Assembly (NCBI GenBank): GCA_964392765.1
Contig: CAYMRF010000059.1
Span: 1-7,396 of the forward strand
Source: BTUB01 sp964392765
GTDB taxonomy: Bacteria > Babelota > Babeliae > Babelales > Vermiphilaceae
Reading direction: 5' to 3'
Length of the DNA: 7,396 bases
Shown here: positions 1-6,078 of the stretch, in pieces
How the letters are laid out: each line of letters begins with the position of its first letter
How positions within the stretch are numbered: the stretch's first letter is position 1
Notes under the pieces: generated by a model
Seen by the model: only the letters and a program-made list of their open reading frames with translations
Told to the model about the DNA's origin: nothing
Database searches by the model: none
Position numbers and translations under genes: made by a program

Positions 1-173
1 ATAGACATTGCAGATTGGAATTTTGTGCCTTTGGTACGATCGCTGTCCATAACTGATCGTTTTAGGCTTTTAGCTACCTCATTAGACGAACGGGTGAAGA
101 CGCCGGGCTCTAAATCCATTGCATTGGAAGTTTGCGTGACTTTTTGAGACCAATATTTTTTTTTAGAATTCAT
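1..173 (-). CDS. DUF3175 family protein, N-terminal part (cut by window edge)
   Basis: Reading leftwards from an ATG at 173-171 gives 57 codons without a stop before the window ends. The product begins MNSKKKYWSQKVTQTSNAMD, followed by LEPGVF, then SLKRS, and ends at the edge with a QSAMS segment. From memory this follows the pattern of the DUF3175 family: a basic start, WSQ-V-ET-S-AL-LEPGVF, then SLKRS, then a YRSAMSML-like segment. Function of the family is unknown to me; members are small, basic, soluble proteins with no signal peptide. The start is supported by a very good Shine-Dalgarno, AAGGAGAT, a few bases upstream. It lies 20 bases after the NUDIX stop and is probably the last visible gene of the lepA operon. 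Codons 4-6 form a run of nine A. Only the first two thirds or so of a usual-length member is present. Confidence 0.8.
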   Translation of the reverse strand, partial: MNSKKKYWSQKVTQTSNAMDLEPGVFTRSSNEVAKSLKRSVMDSDRTKGTKFQSAMS

Positions 174-175
174 AG

Positions 176-195
176 AATCTCCTTAGCAGGAGATT
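176..195 (-). promoter_or_regulatory. Hairpin sequestering the DUF3175 ribosome binding site
   Basis: A perfect 8-bp inverted repeat (176-183 pairing with 188-195) closes a 4-base loop. On the transcribed strand the 3' arm is AGGAGATT, which contains essentially all of the DUF3175 Shine-Dalgarno, and the 5' arm carries the end of the NUDIX stop codon (196-194). No T run follows on either strand, so it does not look like a terminator. The simplest reading is translational coupling: ribosomes finishing the NUDIX gene melt the stem and expose the site. The structure is seen directly; the mechanism is inference. Confidence 0.6.
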
Positions 196-751
196 AGGAG
201 TTCTTATAGTTTTTTTTCAATAATTTAATAAATTTCTCATTCATTCTTAGCACTGAGGCCTCAGTGGAATAATCGGGGATCTTATCCAACGCAACCCAGG
301 CAAGATCATGGGACTCTGGGCTCACAATGTAAGAAGCGCCCATTGGTGCTTGCAACAGATAACGCACATCATAATGATACGCACATGAGCCAGGAATTGG
401 ATGAAGATCGATATCAAAAATGCCTTCATGCAAGAAGGTGAATCCGGTGATTCCTGATTCTTCTTCCGCTTCTTTTATTGCTGTTGCTTTGCAATCGGGA
501 TTGCCATCATTATGGCCACCGAGTTGGCACCAAATATCAAATTTCTTATGATGGGTGAGCAAGGCATGTGTCTTCTCTGCATTAATAACCCATACACCAC
601 TGGTAATATGGCCGCTGTTACTGCGATGAAAGCAGTTTTCATGGGCAGCGATAAAATCAGTAAACTGCGTTATTAGAAGTAGTTCATGGTGGGTTATTAA
701 TGCGCTATCTTTATATTCTTGAAGTTGTTGTACTAATATGTTTCTTTTCAT
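194..751 (-). CDS. NUDIX hydrolase
   Basis: This is a 185-residue cytoplasmic protein with no signal peptide. NUDIX enzymes cleave nucleoside diphosphates linked to another group, using Mg2+ held by Glu residues. The Nudix box lies at residues 79-101, with G79, E94, E97, E98, G100 and I101 in the canonical spacing. The canonical first Glu is Pro85 (Asp86 is next to it) and the canonical Arg is Lys93; the metal-binding Glu residues are kept. The N-terminus (MKRNILVQQLQEY), a HITSGVWV segment at 48-55, ALLTHHKK at 63-70 and QLGGHNDG at 76-83 match a common bacterial NUDIX subgroup of about 180 residues with a GGHxDG signature, whose substrate I do not know. The start fits that subgroup. It begins 6 bases after the preceding ankyrin gene without a clear Shine-Dalgarno, so translational coupling is likely. 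Its stop codon lies in the hairpin before the DUF3175 gene. Confidence 0.9.
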   Translation of the reverse strand: MKRNILVQQLQEYKDSALITHHELLLITQFTDFIAAHENCFHRSNSGHITSGVWVINAEKTHALLTHHKKFDIWCQLGGHNDGNPDCKATAIKEAEEESGITGFTFLHEGIFDIDLHPIPGSCAYHYDVRYLLQAPMGASYIVSPESHDLAWVALDKIPDYSTEASVLRMNEKFIKLLKKNYKNS

Positions 752-757
752 AGTTGT

Positions 758-1219
758 TTATTGTCTGCTTGAGAGCGTTAAAAGTGAATCTTTTGTTTTT
801 GTTGTAGTTAGTGTTGGCATGCTAAAAGAATGTTTAAAGAGATCTTTCATTTCATAATTTTCAACGGCATCCTTTATGTTTTTATCACCGCAAGAAGCCG
901 CAATTTTTAGAACTGAATGGGTACTGCCATTGTTTATATGAGGATTTACCCTTTTGGTGCTTAAAAGAAATGCGATTAATTCTTTATCAGCAAGTAAAAC
1001 TGCATAATGAAGAATGGTATTTCCTGTTATTTCTTCTTGTGCGTTGAGATCAATTAAATCTGCAATCTCTTTCAATTTCTCTAGGTTTTTTTCCCGTGCA
1101 AGCTTAAATTGATTGATCGATTTTAAATCCAGAATGCGAACCTGTTTTTTTTCTGCAGTCTCAGTATACACCATACTTAGTACCAATACTAAGCTTACAT
1201 ATCCCATTTTATTTAGCAT
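758..1219 (-). CDS. Exported short ankyrin-repeat protein (single-module paralogue)
   Basis: A 153-residue protein. Residues 1-22 look like a signal peptide (basic start, hydrophobic VSLVLVLSMV core, possible cleavage after TETA, although Glu at -3 is not ideal). A short helical stretch at 38-60 precedes one good ankyrin repeat (about 63-91, with ITGNTILHYAVLLAD) and a weaker second one (98-120). The tail has SFSMPTL at 131-137 and is Ser/Thr-rich. It is clearly a paralogue of the 302-residue product just upstream, sharing signal-peptide wording (GY-S/A-LV--MVY), helix, ankyrin repeat and tail motif; its ankyrin sequence is closest to that protein's second module. Its start overlaps the upstream gene by 11 bases. 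Two ankyrin repeats are too few for a large scaffold, so a small binding domain is more likely. Partner and function are unknown; periplasmic, surface or host targets are all possible. Confidence 0.8.
   Translation of the reverse strand: MLNKMGYVSLVLVLSMVYTETAEKKQVRILDLKSINQFKLAREKNLEKLKEIADLIDLNAQEEITGNTILHYAVLLADKELIAFLLSTKRVNPHINNGSTHSVLKIAASCGDKNIKDAVENYEMKDLFKHSFSMPTLTTTKTKDSLLTLSSRQ
809..1108 (-). repeat. Ankyrin-plus-tail module, copy 3 (153-residue protein)
   Basis: Encodes residues 38-137 of the 153-residue protein: helix FKLAREKN, the ITGNT-LHYAVLLAD ankyrin repeat, a second degenerate repeat and a tail ending KHSFSMPTL. The order matches the two modules in the neighbouring gene, but the IPDKFK part of the tail is lost. 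Confidence 0.65.
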
Positions 1220-2117
1220 GCGGACTCCCTGGAGGCGTCAGTGTAGTAGAATCTTTAAACTTATCAGGAATGTGTAATTGAGGCGCGCTCACGGTAGTTC
1301 TTGCATATCTTCTTAACATCCCTGCTATTTGTGGATTTCCACACTCTTTGGCAATATCGCAGGGAGTATGGCCACTGGCATTTTTAATATTCGCATCTGC
1401 TTCATTACTTAATAAGAGTTGCGTTAAGGGGATATCGGCGAGCAAAACGGCGTAATGAAGCATAGTGTTGCCCGTTATTTCTTCTCGCTGGTTAATATTA
1501 AGCTTATCAATTATTGTCTTGAGTATGTCTGTATTTTTTTGCCGTGCAAGCAAGAATTGAACGTCTGTTGTTTCTGTATCTTTTGGGGAAGAGGTTGGGA
1601 GTGTAGGCAATGGTTGGCTTACTTTCGTTTCCTCTTTAAATTTATCCGGGATATTCAATTCCGGAGCGCTGACGGTATGCCGTCGTGTTGGCGACGGCTT
1701 CAGTTTAACTATTCTCTCAATGTGCGCATTTGCACTTTCATTTGCGATATCTAATGCAGATTTGCCTTTCTCATTGACAATAGTCGGATCTGCTTTTTTT
1801 TCGATTAAAAATTGAGTAAGCGATATGTATGCGCTCAACACGGTATAATGAAGCATAGTATTGCCCGTGATGGGTTCTTTCTGATTGAACAATTGAGCAA
1901 TTATATTCTCCACCTGAATGGGATGCATTTTGTTTACGCGCGCTTTTTCTTCAACTTTTTTAATAATCTCGGTGATACGCCTAATATTATTATTACGTGC
2001 AAGTTCAAAAAGATTATCATTTGTTTCATACGGCAAAGGCGGCTGTTCCATCCCAGCCGCTTGACCATATACCATTATTACAAGCAAAACGCTTGCATAC
2101 CCTACTCCATTTTTCAT
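1209..2117 (-). CDS. Exported ankyrin-repeat protein with internal duplication
   Basis: A 302-residue protein. Residues 1-20 are a probable signal peptide (MKNG start, hydrophobic core, cleavage near GQA). Two copies of one module follow. Copy A runs over residues 36-161 and copy B over 188-288. Each has a short helix (LFELARNN / FLLARQKN), an ankyrin repeat beginning ITGNTMLHY (83-110 and 213-241), a second repeat with ALDIA or PCDIA (117-137 and 248-268) and a tail, TVSAPELNIPDKFK (148-161) or TVSAPQLHIPDKFK (275-288). A Pro/Thr/Ser-rich linker separates the copies. Copy A has a longer insert between helix and ankyrin repeat. The gene starts 5 bases after the lepA stop with only a weak Shine-Dalgarno (a GCGGTAG stretch), so coupling to lepA translation is likely, and it overlaps the next gene by 11 bases. 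The ankyrin fold predicts protein binding; the partner is unknown, with secretion to a host plausible but unproven. Confidence 0.82.
   Translation of the reverse strand: MKNGVGYASVLLVIMVYGQAAGMEQPPLPYETNDNLFELARNNNIRRITEIIKKVEEKARVNKMHPIQVENIIAQLFNQKEPITGNTMLHYTVLSAYISLTQFLIEKKADPTIVNEKGKSALDIANESANAHIERIVKLKPSPTRRHTVSAPELNIPDKFKEETKVSQPLPTLPTSSPKDTETTDVQFLLARQKNTDILKTIIDKLNINQREEITGNTMLHYAVLLADIPLTQLLLSNEADANIKNASGHTPCDIAKECGNPQIAGMLRRYARTTVSAPQLHIPDKFKDSTTLTPPGSPHAK
1225..1230 (-). promoter_or_regulatory. Ribosome binding site fixing the start of the 153-residue ankyrin gene
   Basis: AGGGAG lies five bases before the ATG at 1219-1217, inside the 3' end of the upstream ankyrin gene. A second in-frame ATG at codon 5 (1207-1205) would be about 17 bases away, too far, so the first ATG and the 11-base gene overlap are preferred. 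Confidence 0.65.
1254..1556 (-). repeat. Ankyrin-plus-tail module, copy B
   Basis: Encodes residues 188-288 of the 302-residue protein. The DNA resembles copy A most in the parts encoding ITGNTMLHY (around 1455-1480 against 1848-1871) and the TVSAP to IPDKFK tail (1254-1295 against 1635-1676), which points to a tandem intragenic duplication that has since diverged. Confidence 0.75.
1635..2012 (-). repeat. Ankyrin-plus-tail module, copy A
   Basis: Encodes residues 36-161 of the 302-residue protein. It has the same order of helix, ankyrin repeat, second repeat and TVSAP-x-L-x-IPDKFK tail as copy B, but about 25 more residues between the helix and the first ankyrin repeat. Confidence 0.75.
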
Positions 2118-2122
2118 AACTA

Positions 2123-3943
2123 CTACCGCTTCAAGATAGTTAAGAATGCTTCTTGTGGTACTTCCACATTACCCACTTGTTTCATCTTCTTTTTTCCTTC
2201 TTTTTGCTTTTCAAGCAATTTACGCTTACGAGAAATATCTCCGCCGTAACATTTAGCTGTTACATCTTTTCTTAACGCAGAAACGGTCTCGCGCGCAATG
2301 ATTTTAGCACCAATGGCGGCTTGAATGGCTACTTCAAAGAGTTGTCGTGGAATAACGGTGCGTAATTTTTCACAAATATCTCGGCCGATATAGAATGCTT
2401 TATCCGCATGTACAATGAGTGCGAGTGCATCAACGGGTTTAGCGTTGAGCAAAATATCCATCTTAACTAGCTTTTCGGGCTGGTATCCGGCTTCTTCATA
2501 ATCAAAGCTGGCATATCCGGAGCTCAATGATTTTAATTGATCATAAAAATCGGTAGCAACTTCATTAAGCGGAAGCTTATATTTAAGAATGATGCGATCT
2601 TCATCAAGAAATTTCATCTCTTTTTGCTCGCCGCGCTTTTCTTCGCAGAGCGTCATAATATTGCCCAAATAAGGCTTTGGCACAATAATGGTCGCCGTGA
2701 TAATTGGCTCGTAAATTTCATCAATGTGATTGGCTTCAGGAAAATCTGAAGGAGTTTCCACATCCACCATTTCGCCCGTATGAGCCATTTTAACTTTGTA
2801 TAATACGCTTGGCGCGGTTGCAATAACCGTTACTTTATACTCTTGCTCAAGGCGTTGTTTAAACACATCCATATGCAAGAGTCCTAAGAATCCACAACGG
2901 AATCCAAGTCCAAGTGCGGGAGAAGACTTCTTTTCAACGGTAACGCTGGCATCATTGAGGGTCAATTTATCAATTGCATCGCGCAAAAGTTCAAATTCAC
3001 TGGCATCAACCGGAAAGATTCCCGCAAATACTACCGGTTTTGCTGGTTTAAATCCGGGAAATGGTTTTACCGGAAACCGAGAATGGTAAAGGGTATCACC
3101 CACACGCGCTTCACGAACCGTCTTCATTCCCGTGATTAAATACCCTACTTGGCCGGCATATAAAGCATCCATGGGTTGCTGATCAGGATACATGAGTCCT
3201 AACTCAAGTACTTCATATTCGTTACCTTGCTGGGCGAGAGTGATCATATCTCCTTTTTTAATCACACCATCTTTAAGAGCGATTAAACAGATAACGCCGC
3301 GATAATCATCAAACCATGAGTCAAAAAGCAATGCTTTTAACGGTTGATTACGATCGCCTGAAGGTGCGGGAATTCGATCAATCACGGCATTGAGCACATC
3401 AAAGACCCCAATTCCTGCTTTTCCGGATGTATGTAAAATTTCTGATTGTTTAAAATCAAAAAGCGTTTCCATCTGACGCATAACCCGTTCTGGTTGCGCA
3501 TGGCTCATATCCACTTTATTAAGCGCTGGAACAATGGTGAGCTCTTGATCAAAGGCTAAATAGAAGTTGGCCATGGTTTGCGCTTCAACCCCTTGTGTTG
3601 CATCTACCAAGAGCACTGCTCCTTGGCAGGCATATAATGAGCGAGAAACTTCATAGGTAAAGTCTACGTGGCCGGGAGTATCAATCAAGTTGAGCAGATA
3701 GGTTGTACCTTTATATTCATAAAACATAGAAGCTGTTTGCGCTTTTACGGTGATGCCACGCTCTTTTTCTACTTGAAGCTTATCCAAGAATTGCTCATGG
3801 CGTATGCGATCAGAGAGCGTGCCAGTTTTTTCTAGCAGGCGATCGGAAAGCGTTGATTTACCATGATCGATGTGAGCAATAATTGAGAAGTTTCTCACCT
3901 GTGAAGGCGGGAAATCTTTAAGATTAATTTTTTTTAAGTCCAT
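2123..3943 (-). CDS. lepA: Elongation factor 4 (LepA), GUF1-like
   Basis: A 606-residue translational GTPase, about the usual length for LepA/EF4, which binds the ribosome and can back-translocate stalled complexes or help ribosome biogenesis. The GTP-binding motifs are complete: AHIDHGKST at 23-31, RGIT at 62-65, DTPGH at 88-92, NKVD at 142-145 and SGK at 173-175. Domain II follows, then the EF-G-like domains (GFRCGFLGLLHMDV at 347-360, SSGYASFDYE at 474-483) and the LepA-specific C-terminal domain (AKCYGGDISRKRKLLEKQKE at 563-582, GNVEVPQEAF at 591-600). Several blocks read more like mitochondrial GUF1 than like E. coli LepA. The ATG at 3943 gives 16 residues before RNFSIIAHIDHG, somewhat longer than E. 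coli, and its Shine-Dalgarno is poor (AAAGAAAA); a GTG at codon 16 is a less likely alternative start. It heads the operon, with a promoter upstream at 3987-4014. E. coli has lepB after lepA; here exported ankyrin genes follow. Confidence 0.97.
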   Translation of the reverse strand: MDLKKINLKDFPPSQVRNFSIIAHIDHGKSTLSDRLLEKTGTLSDRIRHEQFLDKLQVEKERGITVKAQTASMFYEYKGTTYLLNLIDTPGHVDFTYEVSRSLYACQGAVLLVDATQGVEAQTMANFYLAFDQELTIVPALNKVDMSHAQPERVMRQMETLFDFKQSEILHTSGKAGIGVFDVLNAVIDRIPAPSGDRNQPLKALLFDSWFDDYRGVICLIALKDGVIKKGDMITLAQQGNEYEVLELGLMYPDQQPMDALYAGQVGYLITGMKTVREARVGDTLYHSRFPVKPFPGFKPAKPVVFAGIFPVDASEFELLRDAIDKLTLNDASVTVEKKSSPALGLGFRCGFLGLLHMDVFKQRLEQEYKVTVIATAPSVLYKVKMAHTGEMVDVETPSDFPEANHIDEIYEPIITATIIVPKPYLGNIMTLCEEKRGEQKEMKFLDEDRIILKYKLPLNEVATDFYDQLKSLSSGYASFDYEEAGYQPEKLVKMDILLNAKPVDALALIVHADKAFYIGRDICEKLRTVIPRQLFEVAIQAAIGAKIIARETVSALRKDVTAKCYGGDISRKRKLLEKQKEGKKKMKQVGNVEVPQEAFLTILKR

Positions 3944-3986
3944 GCGATTATTTTCTTTGATTAAAGGGAATTTTTGATAATAATCA

Positions 3987-4014
3987 AGTATAGGCTAACG
4001 GCTAATTTTGTAAA
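3987..4014 (-). promoter_or_regulatory. Likely sigma70-type promoter of the lepA operon
   Basis: On the minus strand, TTTACA (4014-4009) is followed after 16 bases by TATACT (3992-3987). Transcription would start near 3980, giving a leader of about 37 bases. It lies in the 90-base gap between the MBL gene and lepA, the only good candidate there. No equally good promoter is seen between the five genes downstream. Confidence 0.5.
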
Positions 4015-4019
4015 TTAGC
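4001..4019. repeat. Perfect inverted repeat over the lepA -35 region
   Basis: Two 8-base arms, GCTAATTT (4001-4008) and AAATTAGC (4012-4019), are separated by TGT. The dyad covers the proposed -35 hexamer, and a GGCTAA copy sits beside it (3993-3998, with GGCTAA again at 4000-4005). It could be an operator or a weak 3' hairpin for the MBL mRNA. It is not followed by a T run, so it is not a standard intrinsic terminator. Confidence 0.4.
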
Positions 4020-4033
4020 ACCAAGCAACAAGC

Positions 4034-5503
4034 TCATTTAGATTTGGGTAAGATGCAGGCTATAGTTTTATATTTTTCATCAATAACTTCTCGGCGTAGG
4101 TGATGAAGGGTTCTGGCTGGAGCCGGATCATTTTTTCTAAATCGCTCAACCACTGATTGCAGGAGAGGGGTCTCTTCTTTATCGGCCTTTTTATAAGGAA
4201 TATTTAGAACAATTTTTAAAGCGGCGGCTTTTTTAGCCATCAATTTGGCAAAATGCTTTACGCTTGCGACCGTGAGATTATTCTCAGAGAAATCAGCAGA
4301 GGTTAATGCAAGAGGCAGCGTTTTAAAATTGGCTATGACAGTCTCATCATTTAATTCTAAATTAGTAAAATTAAGCTGTTTAATGCTATCAAAAGAAAAA
4401 TCAGCGAAATATTTTCTATTTAAAGAATCAAGTGCAATGGTTGTGGGGCTTTCGGATCCATCACTATAATGCTCAGCATCGATCGTATATTCCGTGTCAC
4501 CATTGGTAATGCAGATCGTGCCTGATGTTGTAGTCGTAAAGAACGGAAGTTGAGTAATGCCGGTCGCAAAACCATCTTTATAGGTAATAATTTGCTTCAC
4601 GTCTTGCGAATCGGCTGCATTTTTTAAACTTCCATCATCATAATAATTAATTGGGTGTGGGTGCCAATCAACGTGCGGTTGGGTGCGAAAATATTTTGCT
4701 ACGGTCGCAACAGTGATCCCCGGAACGTGTTTATAGCCTTTATTCATTCCCGAGCTTGCGATGATAGCGCCCGGGTTTACTTTTCTAAGTAATTGAATCG
4801 TGGTACATCCGTCGCGCGCTGCGCCATGATGCGCGAGCATAAGCATGTCGGATTTTATGATACTTTTTCTAATGGTATCAGTGATACTTTTAGTAGCATC
4901 GCCCGGCAGCAAAAATGAAAAATCTTCATAGCTGATCTTCATCACAATGCTTTTATCATTATCTTTTGCATCGTGCTTCGCGCTTAGAATTGAGCAATAA
5001 GCGGGCATATGTTCAGTACAAAATTCTTTTATATTCTCAACTTGATCGCAATATTGAAAAGTAAACTCATGTTCTTGGCATTTATCTTCAAGTGCTTTTA
5101 TGAATGGCCAGAGCCGTTTCTTGCGAGCTTGGTAATCTTCTCTCGTTCCGCCAAGCAATGCAGTAACTTCAAATTCTTCATCAATAAGCGGGCTGACAAT
5201 ATCATTAATCCAGTTGCCATGATCAATATCAGGATGGCTAATAATAACGGCTAATTGATTGTTGCCTGCGTTGGTTTGAATATGCTCTTTAATTTCTTCA
5301 AGAATCGAATCATTAAGAATTTTGCCATTTGCATCCCTGGGGAATTGGCTTGAGCCTGCATCTACGATAAGCGTTGGCTGATTAGGGGCAGTTATTACGG
5401 TGCAATTACCTTGGCCGACATTAAAGACTGCAACTTTGAGGCAGTAGAGAGGGCAAGAAATTAATAAAAGTAAGAAACGAAGAGTTAAAATAAAATATTT
5501 CAT
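4034..5503 (-). CDS. Exported ComEC-like metallo-beta-lactamase-fold protein with LRR-like C-terminus
   Basis: A 489-residue protein. Residues 1-21 are a hydrophobic signal segment; LISC at 14-17 fits a lipobox, so it could be a lipoprotein cut before Cys17, although Arg9 interrupts the hydrophobic core. The metallo-beta-lactamase fold begins with VAVFNVGQGNCTVI (24-37) and DAG (48-50). The metal-site motif is HPDIDH at 90-95 (second His of HxHxDH is Asp, as often seen in ComEC-like members), with GDA (201-203), LAHHGA (223-228) and N-x-x-Y-x-H ending at His259. These resemble the ComEC-associated soluble domain, a family with nuclease or phosphodiesterase members. The ComEC membrane channel is absent. 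Residues about 374-435 look like two or three leucine-rich repeats of the ribonuclease-inhibitor type (IKQLNFTNLEL, then LTSADFSENNLT). The substrate is unknown. The gene appears monocistronic, with a promoter at 5539-5566 and a weak Shine-Dalgarno. Confidence 0.85.
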   Translation of the reverse strand: MKYFILTLRFLLLLISCPLYCLKVAVFNVGQGNCTVITAPNQPTLIVDAGSSQFPRDANGKILNDSILEEIKEHIQTNAGNNQLAVIISHPDIDHGNWINDIVSPLIDEEFEVTALLGGTREDYQARKKRLWPFIKALEDKCQEHEFTFQYCDQVENIKEFCTEHMPAYCSILSAKHDAKDNDKSIVMKISYEDFSFLLPGDATKSITDTIRKSIIKSDMLMLAHHGAARDGCTTIQLLRKVNPGAIIASSGMNKGYKHVPGITVATVAKYFRTQPHVDWHPHPINYYDDGSLKNAADSQDVKQIITYKDGFATGITQLPFFTTTTSGTICITNGDTEYTIDAEHYSDGSESPTTIALDSLNRKYFADFSFDSIKQLNFTNLELNDETVIANFKTLPLALTSADFSENNLTVASVKHFAKLMAKKAAALKIVLNIPYKKADKEETPLLQSVVERFRKNDPAPARTLHHLRREVIDEKYKTIACILPKSK

Positions 5504-5538
5504 GATTTTCTTAAAAATATGATCCAGTGAAGATCTCT

Positions 5539-5566
5539 ATAATACAGAAAATCCAATTCTTTTCAA
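5539..5566 (-). promoter_or_regulatory. Likely promoter of the MBL gene
   Basis: Minus-strand TTGAAA (5566-5561), a 16-base spacer and TATTAT (5544-5539) sit in the 77-base gap before the MBL start. The predicted start of transcription is near 5532, giving a leader of about 30 bases. The gap otherwise holds nothing I recognise. Confidence 0.5.
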
Positions 5567-5580
5567 GTGGGAATATTGAT

Positions 5581-6012
5581 CTATTGCTTATAATACTTGT
5601 TAAAAAGCTTACGTGCTTTGCGTAAATCTAGTCCATTATCTGGTTGTTCAAGATACTCTTGAATTGTAAATGAGCGATCTGCTTCTTCTGGTAAATAGCC
5701 TGCATATTTTTGTTTAAGACTAATGCCAGCCTTTAGAAGAATATCGACTGCTTTCTTATTATCGCTAAAGAAGGCGGCAAAAATTGGTTGATATCCAATT
5801 GATTTATTAGGGAAACTAATGGGCATTCCGTTGTCAATAAGTGTTTTTAAGCCCTTTGAATGGTCACTCACTGCAGTGAACATGATACCTACTTGAATCG
5901 TTTCATCAAATTCGCTGAGTGCCTTTAGCAGTTTTGGGTGCGGCGGTGCTTCTGCAGCAAAAGAATTGATACTTAATGCAATGAGTAAAACAAAAAATGT
6001 AGCAAGTTTCAT
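5581..6012 (-). CDS. Small exported ankyrin-like protein
   Basis: A 143-residue protein. It has a clear signal peptide (MKLATFFVLLIALSINSFA, cleavage after SFA at about residue 19). Two degenerate ankyrin repeats lie at about 42-66 (MFTAVSDHSKGLKTLIDNGMP) and 74-101 (QPIFAAFFSDNKKAVDILLK, then AGISLK), followed by a basic C-terminus with KARKLFNKYYKQ. There is no TPLH box, but the spacing and LL--G pattern are ankyrin-like. The SDNK-A--LI--G phrase also occurs in the 413-residue product upstream (318-331), which suggests relation to that protein rather than to the TVSAP pair. AGGAT precedes the ATG by a few bases. Specific function is unknown; the protein should leave the cytoplasm. Confidence 0.75.
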   Translation of the reverse strand: MKLATFFVLLIALSINSFAAEAPPHPKLLKALSEFDETIQVGIMFTAVSDHSKGLKTLIDNGMPISFPNKSIGYQPIFAAFFSDNKKAVDILLKAGISLKQKYAGYLPEEADRSFTIQEYLEQPDNGLDLRKARKLFNKYYKQ

Positions 6013-6050
6013 ACTATCCTAAGCGATGCAAAATCTTAAAAATCTGCTTT

Positions 6051-6078
6051 AGTATAAGCAAAAGTGGCTAAAAAACAA
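6051..6078 (-). promoter_or_regulatory. Possible promoter of the 143-residue gene
   Basis: Minus-strand TATACT (6056-6051) is preceded after 16 bases by TTGTTT (6078-6073), a poor -35. A short dyad, TGCTT (6045-6049) with AAGCA (6056-6060), brackets the -10. The -35 abuts the end of the upstream gene, so co-transcription with that gene is also possible. Confidence 0.35.

Noticed and set aside
1455..2249. Plus-strand open frames at 1455-1754 and 1812-2249
   Set aside because: They lie opposite the 302-residue ankyrin gene and the end of lepA, have low-complexity Phe/Cys/Ile-rich products with no family resemblance, and mirror the repeat (both contain an MKHS-AR phrase from the duplicated antisense DNA).
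2537..3089. Plus-strand open frames at 2537-2749 and 2796-3089
   Set aside because: Both are antisense to well-conserved lepA codons and show no recognisable protein signature.
4001..4019. Intrinsic terminator for the MBL gene
   Set aside because: The stem is AT-rich and has no T run after it on the minus strand; listed instead as an inverted repeat.
4245..5254. Plus-strand open frames at 4245-4469 and 5009-5254
   Set aside because: Antisense to the MBL gene, whose motifs are unambiguous; no family match.
4034..5503. A true ComEC competence channel
   Set aside because: Only the soluble MBL-type domain is present; there are no multiple membrane segments and no competence domain, and the length is too short.
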